NCBI GenBank assembly: GCA_021793495.1 | Contig: JAJYSQ010000153.1 | Location: forward strand, 1 to 5,655 | Origin: Actinomycetes bacterium | Lineage (GTDB): Bacteria; Actinomycetota; Actinomycetes; JAJYSQ01 | DNA: 5,655 bases | Reading direction: 5' to 3' | In this document: in pieces, positions 1 to 4,509 of the stretch | How positions within the stretch are numbered: the stretch's first letter is position 1 | How the letters are laid out: every line of letters begins with the position of its first letter | Position numbers and translations under genes: made by a program | The notes under the pieces: model-generated | Told to the model about the DNA's origin: nothing | Databases searched by the model: none | What the model saw: only the letters and a program-made list of their open reading frames with translations

Positions 1-78
1 CTGGCCGGGCTGCGGGCACCCGATGGGCACTACGACCAGCAGTACGTCCGGTTGGACGTGCTGGTGAACGCGTCATGA
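1..78 (+). CDS. 3' end of an unidentified protein (partial)
   Basis: Frame 1 is open from the first base and stops at TGA 76-78, giving 25 residues that end in YVRLDVLVNAS. The composition fits real coding sequence of a high-GC genome: third positions are nearly all G or C, and several residues that GC-rich noise would not favour appear (Tyr, Gln, Asp, Asn). No motif can be recognised in so short a tail, so I assign no function. In related actinobacteria the gene beside hup is often leuD, but this tail does not look like a LeuD C-terminus to me. The gene is cut by the window edge. It runs in the same direction as the HU gene but is separated from it by 266 bases, so an operon is unlikely. Confidence 0.55.
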   Translation: MAGLRAPDGHYDQQYVRLDVLVNAS

Positions 79-172
79 GTCGGCACAACCCCTTGCCGCA
101 CCAGGGTTTCTGACCTCGACCAGCACGATCGGGGCATCCCGGGTCCCCGGCTGGTCGGTCCGCTGCGGACGG

Positions 173-178
173 TAGGGT
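173..178 (+). promoter_or_regulatory. Candidate upstream -10 element TAGGGT
   Basis: The TAGGGT hexamer sits in the same GGTAGGGT context as the proposed leaderless ddl promoter at 4494-4501. No TTGAC-like -35 lies 16-19 bases upstream. If used, it would give the HU gene a second, distal start and a leader of about 160 bases. It could instead serve an unrecognised short transcript. Confidence 0.22.
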
Positions 179-269
179 GCGCATCTGCTCACCGTGTCTG
201 TCAAGATGTGCTGCGTTCCATGGTCGAGGAATGCCGGACGACACAGCAGAAGTCACACTGGCGCGGTCA

Positions 270-298
270 TTGTGTCCGACACTCCTGGGCCCTACCGT
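270..298 (+). promoter_or_regulatory. Candidate promoter of the HU gene
   Basis: TTGTGT (270-275) and TACCGT (293-298) are separated by 17 bases. The -10 fits the TANNNT pattern of actinobacterial housekeeping sigma factors, and the -35 keeps the TTG core. Transcription would start near 305, leaving a leader of about 40 bases before the GTG at 345. This is a pattern match only. TAGGGT at 173-178 is the competing candidate and has no good -35. Confidence 0.35.
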
Positions 299-333
299 CA
301 CTTCGAGTCGGGCGCGGGCCCGGCACTGTTTCC

Positions 334-340
334 GGAGGGA
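334..340 (+). promoter_or_regulatory. Ribosome binding site that fixes the HU start
   Basis: GGAGGGA is a near-perfect match to the anti-Shine-Dalgarno sequence. Its GGAGG core ends 6 bases before GTG 345. It decides the start: the frame extends further upstream, but no comparable site precedes the earlier GTG or ATG codons. Confidence 0.8.
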
Positions 341-344
341 AGCT

Positions 345-1040
345 GTGAACAAGGCTCAGCTCATCGAGACGTTGGCTGCATCATTCGAAGGCAACAAGAA
401 GGATGCAGCTCGGGCGTTGGACGCGGTGGTCGACACGATCACCCGGTCGGTCGCCAAGGGCGAGAAGGTGGCCATCACGGGGTTCGGCGCTTTTGAGAAG
501 GTGGAGCGCGCGGCGCGGACCGCTCGTAACCCCATGACCGGGGCCAAGGTGAAGGTCAAGAAGACCTCGGTGCCGAAGTTCCGCCCGGGCGCCACCTTGA
601 AGTCGGTCGTCGCCGACCCTCGTCTGCTGCCGAAGACCACGGCCTCTGCCGCGAGGGCGGTGGCCGGCACGGCTCGTCGCGGGGCCAGCACCGCCACCGG
701 TGCAGCCCGCACTGCTGCGAAAGCGGCCACGACGGTTCGTACCGCCGCCAAGCCAGCCCCCGCCCGGTCTACGGGTACTCGGGCAGCGGCCACTGCCGCC
801 CCGACCACCACGCGGGCGTCCTCGCCCCGGCCCGCCGGGGCGAGGAGCACGTCGGCGGCCAAGCCGGGTGTCGCCAAGCCCGCAGTGAAGGCTCCGGTGC
901 GCACCGTCGCGAAGGCTCCGGCTGCTCCGGTCGCCAAGCCCGCAGCGAAGGCTCCGGTGCGCACCGTCGCGAAGGCTCCGGCTGCTCCGGTCGCCAAGGC
1001 TCCGACGCGCGCGACTGCGCGTCGATCCGCCAAGTCCTGA
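345..1040 (+). CDS. hup: HU family DNA-binding protein with H1-like basic tail
   Basis: This is a nucleoid-associated protein that binds and bends DNA as a dimer. The GTG start gives 231 residues. Residues 1-90 are a complete HU fold: the N-terminal MNKAQLIETLA helix, TGFGAF (45-50), the beta-arm with RNPMTG (61-66), whose Pro63 is the DNA-intercalating proline of the family, then PKFRPG (77-82) and KSVV. Bacterial HU is usually about 90 residues. The additional ~140 residues are rich in Ala, Lys, Arg, Pro and Thr, with KAP/AKP repeats like eukaryotic histone H1. Such tails are typical of actinobacterial HU (mycobacterial HupB/Hlp, Streptomyces HupS) and there affect DNA compaction and are acetylation or methylation targets. 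The tail contains two almost identical 20-residue repeats (about 176-215). It appears monocistronic, with its own control region and a strong hairpin just after the stop. Confidence 0.95.
   Translation: MNKAQLIETLAASFEGNKKDAARALDAVVDTITRSVAKGEKVAITGFGAFEKVERAARTARNPMTGAKVKVKKTSVPKFRPGATLKSVVADPRLLPKTTASAARAVAGTARRGASTATGAARTAAKAATTVRTAAKPAPARSTGTRAAATAAPTTTRASSPRPAGARSTSAAKPGVAKPAVKAPVRTVAKAPAAPVAKPAAKAPVRTVAKAPAAPVAKAPTRATARRSAKS
870..998 (+). repeat. 60-bp tandem duplication in the HU tail
   Basis: Unit 1 is 870-929 and unit 2 is 930-989, followed by 9 bases of a third unit (990-998). The two full units differ at one base only (T886 against C946), which changes Val to Ala. Each unit encodes 20 residues with the pattern VAKPA-x-KAPVRTVAKAPAAP, so the duplication keeps the frame. 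The lack of synonymous differences points to recent slippage or recombination, and the unit number may vary between strains. Confidence 0.95.
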
Positions 1041-1045
1041 CCGCA

Positions 1046-1777
1046 TCAGGCCTGCACCGACCGGGTCAAGCCCCGGTCGGTGCAGGCTGGATCGTTGTCC
1101 GGGCCTGCACCGGGGGGTTCTGCGAGAACACTTCGCACGCAGGCGGTCGTACGGGGTCCTGTGCCCAGGGCCAGGGCCTTGTGCAGGTCGGCCAGGGTGT
1201 CGACGTCCTGGCGCAGGCACTCCCACCCGTCTGCTGTGATCGGCACCGCCCCCTGCTCTCGATGGGCGTGGGCAGACCCTGGACCGAACCGGGGAAGCAG
1301 CGCTCGGCCGGTACCGCCGATCAATACTGTCGTACCGATTCCGGTCATGTCCGGGATGAAGGCTGCTGGCGCGGTGCCGCGATGCGTGTGGTCGGCGGCA
1401 GCACGAAGCGCGGCGGTCAGGGCGTCCGGGCGCAGGGCCGGAAGGTCGGCGCAGAGGATCCCGAGGACACCGGACGGGTCGACGCCGACGTGGTTGCACC
1501 CCTGCGTCAGAGCGGCAGACAGTCCGCCGGGCAGTGCCCGCTCGCAAAGGACTTGGGCGCCGATGTCGTGGAACGGCTCGACCAGGGCAGGTTCCCCGGT
1601 GACCACCAGCACCCGGTGGACCTGAGGGCATGCGAGGACCGCCGCCACCGTGTCCAGGGCGAAGGCCGCAGCCAGCTCGCGGCGCCCCCGTGCGTCCACG
1701 GCAGCCAGCCGGGTCTTGGCCCGGTCCAGCGCCTTCACCGGGACGACCAGGGTCACCATAGGATCCGAGACGCTCAT
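1046..1777 (-). CDS. cofC: CofC/FbiD nucleotidyltransferase of F420 biosynthesis
   Basis: It is predicted to transfer GMP from GTP to 2-phospho-L-lactate (CofC) or, as shown for the actinobacterial FbiD type, phosphoenolpyruvate. The product is the guanylated precursor that FbiA/CofD joins to Fo. The protein has 243 residues with a nucleotidyltransferase Rossmann-like fold. Visible family motifs are VVPVKALDRAKTRLA (11-25) at the N-terminus with Lys15, Lys21 and Arg23, ADLPAL (110-115), PDMTGIGTT (142-150), FGPGSAHAH (164-172) and DVDTLADL (191-198) before GTGPRT (205-210). The start is ATG 1777, with AGGA 8 bases upstream on the minus strand; a second ATG six codons in (1759) is possible. 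The family is usually near 210-220 residues. The last ~25 here are a poorly conserved tail, partly encoded by the hairpin shared with hup. Whether the substrate is phospholactate or PEP cannot be read from the sequence. Confidence 0.9.
   Translation of the reverse strand: MSVSDPMVTLVVPVKALDRAKTRLAAVDARGRRELAAAFALDTVAAVLACPQVHRVLVVTGEPALVEPFHDIGAQVLCERALPGGLSAALTQGCNHVGVDPSGVLGILCADLPALRPDALTAALRAAADHTHRGTAPAAFIPDMTGIGTTVLIGGTGRALLPRFGPGSAHAHREQGAVPITADGWECLRQDVDTLADLHKALALGTGPRTTACVRSVLAEPPGAGPDNDPACTDRGLTRSVQA
1050..1087. terminator. Perfect 16-bp hairpin between convergent hup and cofC
   Basis: The left arm gcctgcaccgaccggg (1050-1065) pairs perfectly with 1072-1087 across a 6-base loop (1066-1071). 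It begins 10 bases after the HU stop codon. No T-tract follows on either strand, which is common for actinobacterial terminator hairpins. The symmetry means it could work for both convergent genes. However, it lies inside the cofC reading frame, so for cofC it sits before the stop codon rather than after it. Assignment as the hup terminator is the more secure part. Confidence 0.75.
1759..1764 (+). promoter_or_regulatory. Candidate plsC -10 element inside the cofC 5' end
   Basis: TAGGAT fits TANNNT well and points toward plsC. A weak -35-like TTCACC (1734-1739) lies 19 bases upstream, which is longer than ideal. It is considered because the 108-base cofC/plsC gap (1778-1885) contains no TA dinucleotide at all, so neither strand offers a TANNNT element there. 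A transcript from here would have a leader of about 115 bases. Confidence 0.22.
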
Positions 1778-1799
1778 CGCCGCGATCCTGCCAGGTCCG

Positions 1800-1828
1800 C
1801 GGTGCGGCGGCGAGGCCTGGCCGCACCG
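1800..1828. repeat. 9-bp inverted repeat in the cofC/plsC divergent region
   Basis: cggtgcggc (1800-1808) and gccgcaccg (1820-1828) are exact reverse complements separated by 11 bases. The dyad lies between the divergent starts of cofC and plsC, where an operator for either gene would be expected, or it could form a hairpin in a leader RNA. No regulator is suggested by the neighbours. GC-rich sequence makes short dyads common. Confidence 0.35.
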
Positions 1829-1833
1829 AGGGT

Positions 1834-1860
1834 GCTGGGTTCGCCAGGGCGCTGGGTTCG
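1834..1860 (+). repeat. 10-bp direct repeat upstream of plsC
   Basis: gctgggttcg occurs at 1834-1843 and 1851-1860, a 17-base period, just upstream of the plsC ribosome binding site. It may be a paired binding site or a small duplication. No further copy was noticed in the gap. Confidence 0.35.
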
Positions 1861-1871
1861 GGACGGGCGAC

Positions 1872-1876
1872 GAGGA
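1872..1876 (+). promoter_or_regulatory. Ribosome binding site that selects the plsC start
   Basis: GAGGA lies 9 bases before GTG 1886 but only 3 bases before the other in-frame GTG at 1880. The spacing favours 1886. Confidence 0.55.
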
Positions 1877-1885
1877 CAGGTGATC

Positions 1886-2635
1886 GTGTCGAGCAGGCGT
1901 AGGCCCCGGGTGCGAGCCGGCTTCTGGTACCGGCTGGTGATCGTGGTGGTGCGTCCGTTGCTGCGAGCGCTCACCGTGCGCGACTGGCAGGGGCTGGCGA
2001 ACCTGCCCGCCACGGGCGGGTTCGTGCTGTGTCCGAACCACGTGTCCTACATCGATCCGCTGATCGTCGCGCACCTGCTGGTCGACCAGGGGCGGCCGGG
2101 CCGCTTCCTGGCCAAGGCCGAGCTTTTCGAGCTTCCGGTCATCGGACGGTTGCTGCGCGGGGCCGGGCAGATCCCGGTCTACCGGGCCTCGCGGGAGGCC
2201 TCGGCGGCCTACCAGGCCGCGGTCCAGGCCGTCCGGGACGGCGAGTGCGTCATCGTCTACCCGGAAGGCACGATCACCCGAGACCCGCAGGGGTGGCCGA
2301 TGGTCGGCAAGACCGGGGCTGCGCGGATCGCTCTGGCTACCGGGGCCCCGGTCGTCCCTCTGGCCCAGTGGGGTCCGCAGGAGCTGTTGGCTCCGTACGC
2401 GCGCAGGCTTCGGTTGGGTGCCCGTACCCGGGTCCACCTGCGGGTCTGCCCGCCGGTGGACCTGTCGGCCTACGTCGGGCTCGAACCCACCCCCGAGGTG
2501 CTTCGGGCGATGACGGCGGCCATCATGCGCGAGCTGGCCGTCGCCGTCGGCGAGCTGCGGGGGCAGGTTCCCCCTGCGGAGCAGTACGACCCGAAGCGGG
2601 CAGGCCAGCACTCCGAGGGGATCTCCGAGCCGTGA
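1886..2635 (+). CDS. plsC: 1-acyl-sn-glycerol-3-phosphate acyltransferase (PlsC family)
   Basis: It is predicted to transfer an acyl chain to lysophosphatidate to form phosphatidate at the cytoplasmic membrane face. From GTG 1886 it has 249 residues, normal for the family; GTG 1880 would add two. All four acyltransferase blocks are visible: NHVSYID (51-57) with the catalytic His52 and Asp57 of the HX4D motif, GAGQIPVYR (92-100), YPEGTIT (125-131) with the EGT substrate-binding motif, and APVVPLA (154-160). A basic N-terminus (SSRRRPRVR) precedes a hydrophobic stretch (about 14-30) that could lie in or on the membrane. The stop overlaps the gpsA start by four bases, so the two are probably co-transcribed and translationally coupled. 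GpsA makes the glycerol 3-phosphate backbone used by this pathway. Acyl acceptor specificity cannot be proven from motifs, so a related acyltransferase role is possible. Confidence 0.9.
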   Translation: MSSRRRPRVRAGFWYRLVIVVVRPLLRALTVRDWQGLANLPATGGFVLCPNHVSYIDPLIVAHLLVDQGRPGRFLAKAELFELPVIGRLLRGAGQIPVYRASREASAAYQAAVQAVRDGECVIVYPEGTITRDPQGWPMVGKTGAARIALATGAPVVPLAQWGPQELLAPYARRLRLGARTRVHLRVCPPVDLSAYVGLEPTPEVLRAMTAAIMRELAVAVGELRGQVPPAEQYDPKRAGQHSEGISEP

Positions 2636-3657
2636 GCCAGGTCGCGGTGATGGGGGCCGGGGCGTGGGGGACGACGTTTGCCGCCGTGCTCGCCGACGCG
2701 GGCAACGACGTGGTGCTCTGGGCCCGTTCGCCCGGTCTGGCCGAGACGATCACCGGCCAGCACGCCAACCCCGGGTATACCCAGGGTCTGGTGCTGCCGG
2801 ACCGGGTGACCGCCAGCGCCGACGCCTCCGGCGTGCTTTCCGGCGCCGAAGCCGCCTTCCTGGCGCTGCCCGCGCAGCACCTGGGTCCGTGGTTGTCGCG
2901 ATGGCGGCCGTACCTGGGTGTGGACGTGGTGCTGGTCAGCCTGGCGAAGGGGGTCGAGGTGGGTACCGGTCGCCGGATGAGCGAGGTCATCGCGGCGACC
3001 ACCGACGTGCCGACTCGACGGATCGCCGTGTTCACCGGACCGAACCTTGCTCCAGAGATCGCTGCCCGCCAGCCCACGGCCGCGGTCATCGCATGCTCGG
3101 ACCACGAGGTGGCCTGGCGGTTGCAGGGGATGTGCCGCACCGGCTACCTCCGGTCCTACACGCACACCGACGTGGTTGGCGCCGAGATCGCCGGGGCCTC
3201 GAAGAACGTGATCGCCCTGGCGGTGGGCATGGCGGACGGGCTGGGGTACGGGGCCAACACCCAGGCGGCGCTGGCCACCCGCGGTCTGGCCGAGATCGCT
3301 CGTCTGGGTACCGCACTCGGCGCTCAGGAGGCCACGTTCGCGGGGCTGGCCGGGATGGGCGACCTGATGGCCACCTGTCTGTCCCCGCTGTCGCGCAACC
3401 GCTGCCTGGGCGTGCATCTGGGTGCCGGTCGGTCGGTGGAACAGGCCCGTCGGATCGTGGGAGCCACCGCCGAAGGGCTCACCTCGGCTACCGCGCTGCT
3501 GGGTCTGGCTCGTGCGCACGCCGTCGAGGTACCCCTGATCGAGCAGGTCGAGCGGGTCGTGCACACCGGCCGGCTGGCCCGCGACGTGGTGGACACGCTG
3601 ATGCGCCGGGATGCCCGCCCCGAACGGGACCGGCCCAGAGGCCCACACCTGGCCTGA
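2632..3657 (+). CDS. gpsA: NAD(P)+-dependent glycerol-3-phosphate dehydrogenase
   Basis: It reduces dihydroxyacetone phosphate to sn-glycerol 3-phosphate, the backbone for phospholipids, in the cytoplasm. The protein has 341 residues, close to the usual 330-340. The N-terminal Rossmann domain shows GAGAWG (8-13), then KGVE (106-109) and GPNLA (136-140). The C-terminal domain has GASKNV (188-193) with the catalytic Lys191, the long conserved helix around GYGANTQAALATRGLAEI (205-222), AGLAGMGDL (237-245) and SRN (254-256), and EGL (281-283). The start is GTG 2632, chosen because MSQVAVMGAG places the dinucleotide motif at the usual position and because of the GTGA overlap with the plsC stop. 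GAGGGG (2615-2620) may act as a distant ribosome binding site (11 bases), so coupling to plsC translation is likely. A charged, Pro/Arg-rich tail of about 15 residues follows the conserved domain. Confidence 0.97.
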   Translation: MSQVAVMGAGAWGTTFAAVLADAGNDVVLWARSPGLAETITGQHANPGYTQGLVLPDRVTASADASGVLSGAEAAFLALPAQHLGPWLSRWRPYLGVDVVLVSLAKGVEVGTGRRMSEVIAATTDVPTRRIAVFTGPNLAPEIAARQPTAAVIACSDHEVAWRLQGMCRTGYLRSYTHTDVVGAEIAGASKNVIALAVGMADGLGYGANTQAALATRGLAEIARLGTALGAQEATFAGLAGMGDLMATCLSPLSRNRCLGVHLGAGRSVEQARRIVGATAEGLTSATALLGLARAHAVEVPLIEQVERVVHTGRLARDVVDTLMRRDARPERDRPRGPHLA

Positions 3658-3699
3658 GGCGCACCCGGGCGGTCCACGCCGGCACCCCCGCTGGCACGA

Positions 3700-4447
3700 C
3701 TACGTGCGTTCCCGCCGGTGCGCACCGACCAGCGCCTGGTCCAGGTCCGCCCAGAGGTCCTCTGGCGTGCACCCAGAGCACGACCGATTCGGCGAGCAGG
3801 TCGGCGGCTCGTGCGTCGCCGTGCACCTCGATGGTGACCAGGGCGGCGAACCCTGGGTAGCGGACCGCGGCGACGTGCTCGTGGGTTCGGAGCCGGTCGG
3901 CCAACGCCCCGCAGGTCGCCCCGTGCCGGCTGCGGATCCCCTGCAGCGCGTCGCGGAGCTGGGTTCCGTGGTCAGCGCGATCCCGGCCAGCGCGTCCGAG
4001 TACCCCGACAGGAACTTGGTCGCACTGTGCACCACGGGGTCCGCTCCTGACTCGAACGGCCGTACCAGGATGGGGGTCGCACCGGTGTTGTCGACCACGC
4101 ACCGGGCCCCCGCCTGGTGGGCGAGCGCGCAGATCGCCGCCAGGTCGCCCACCTCGAGAAGCGGGTTGGTCGGGCTCTCCACCCAGACCAGGTCGGCGAT
4201 CGCGGTCACCGCGGCCATCCCGGAGGAGAAGGACACCCCCCACCCGCCTTCCAGCGCACCCACCGCCTCCTCCAACGCGGACCAGGACGGGTCTGCGTAC
4301 CGGCCGTACCCGACCGGGCCCCGCGTGGTAGGTGGACGCAGTTACCACCGGCCAGCCCAGTGGACCGTCCGGTGTGCGCGGAGGACGGCCGGCGTGCACC
4401 GCGACGGTCGACGGGTGGAGGGCTCGGTCCGGCGAGGCGGCAGGCAC
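3700..4447 (-). pseudogene. Degraded cystathionine gamma-synthase/lyase-type PLP enzyme gene
   Basis: Segments of one gamma-family PLP enzyme lie in order but in alternating frames. The parts are: (1) 4447-4319, with HPSTVAVHAG and TASTYHAG; (2) 4320-3964, with GYGRYADPSW, FSSGMAAVTA, VWVESPTNPLLEV, VDNTGATP and HSATKFLSGYSDAL, including the PLP-binding lysine; (3) 3964-3764, with QLRDALQGIRSRHGA, ADRLRTHEHVAAVRYPG and LWVHA; (4) 3765-3700, with PEDLWADLDQAL, ending at TAG. Relative to the family (about 375-390 residues) roughly 50 residues are missing between AVTAI and ADLVWVESP, including the PLP-stacking Tyr region; about 28 between RHGA and ADRL; and about 35 after LWVHA. Frameshifts lie near 4318-4321, 3961-3966 and 3763-3770. 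Intact versions act in methionine/cysteine transsulfuration. The 5' end is uncertain: ATG 4463 in another frame could be the ancestral start. Synthase or lyase cannot be told apart. Confidence 0.88.
3751..3765. repeat. Perfect 15-base palindrome at a pseudogene breakpoint
   Basis: ccagagg-t-cctctgg is a perfect 7-bp dyad with a one-base centre. It sits where the reading frame passes from LWVHA to PEDLW, at the junction of an inferred deletion of about 35 codons. A second copy of cccagag (3772-3778, compare 3750-3756) lies beside it. Such structures can promote deletion during replication. It could also be chance in a coding sequence. Confidence 0.5.
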
Positions 4448-4495
4448 GTGAGGAGTCTGCCATCGGTGAGCGGCTCGCGTTCCGACCCCGCCCGG

Positions 4496-4501
4496 TAGGG
4501 T
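4496..4501 (+). promoter_or_regulatory. -10 element of a leaderless ddl promoter
   Basis: TAGGGT (4496-4501) fits TANNNT and ends 8 bases before ATG 4510, the spacing at which transcription would begin at or next to the start codon. No Shine-Dalgarno sequence lies between them (tctgcgggc only). This arrangement is a common actinobacterial leaderless gene start. The -35 region is not recognisable. Confidence 0.6.
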
Positions 4502-4509
4502 CTGCGGGC

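Larger units (their letters stand above)
168..299. repeat. 10-bp inverted repeat spanning the HU leader
   Basis: The left arm gacggtaggg (168-177) and right arm ccctaccgtc (290-299) are exact reverse complements separated by 112 bases. Each arm contains one of the two candidate -10 hexamers. The arms could be two half-sites for a regulator, or could pair in a transcript from the upstream start and fold the leader. A chance origin is possible, since one such pair in a region this long and GC-rich is uncommon but not extraordinary. Confidence 0.35.
79..344 (+). promoter_or_regulatory. HU gene upstream region (266-base gap)
   Basis: No convincing gene lies here. The region is less GC-rich toward its middle (about 180-280) than the surrounding genes, as expected for a control region. 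It contains two candidate -10 hexamers (TAGGGT 173-178 and TACCGT 293-298), a short dyad gtccg-ctg-cggac (158-170) just upstream of the first, a 10-bp inverted repeat (168-177 with 290-299), and the HU ribosome binding site (334-340). The HU reading frame stays open back to a GTG at 177, but the extra 56 residues (Cys- and Arg-rich) do not resemble HU and would precede a canonical start that has a strong ribosome binding site. If transcription starts near the first -10, the leader would be about 160 bases; from the second, about 40 bases. Confidence 0.5.

Noticed and set aside
130..149. Hairpin cgggg/ccccg as terminator of the first gene
   Set aside because: A stem of 5 pairs with a 10-base loop, more than 50 bases after the stop codon, is too weak to support.
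177..344. N-terminal extension of the HU protein by 56 residues from GTG 177, open and in frame
   Set aside because: The extension is Cys/Arg-rich and unlike HU, the HU fold starts exactly at GTG 345 (MNKAQLIETL), and GGAGGGA is ideally placed before 345.
194..496. 100-residue frame overlapping the HU leader and start
   Set aside because: It overlaps most of the HU core in another frame, shows no recognisable motif, and lacks a good ribosome binding site. It is a by-product of few stop codons in GC-rich DNA.
381..1826. Long minus-strand open frames opposite hup and cofC (481 residues, and a 225-residue frame opposite hup)
   Set aside because: Arg/Gly/Pro-rich low-complexity translations that mirror real genes on the other strand or frame. 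The HU and CofC frames carry the family motifs.
1778..2611. Upstream extension of the cofC frame through the antisense of plsC
   Set aside because: CofC homology begins at MSVSDPMVTLVVPVK with a ribosome binding site just upstream. The extension is antisense to conserved PlsC codons.
2470..3648. 392-residue minus-strand frame opposite gpsA
   Set aside because: His/Gly/Arg/Gln-rich translation with no motif, fully antisense to a clearly real gpsA.
3678..3695. Short hairpin gccggc/gctggc after the gpsA stop as a terminator
   Set aside because: Only 6 pairs including one G-U, no T-tract, and it is common by chance at this GC content. Not listed as a feature.
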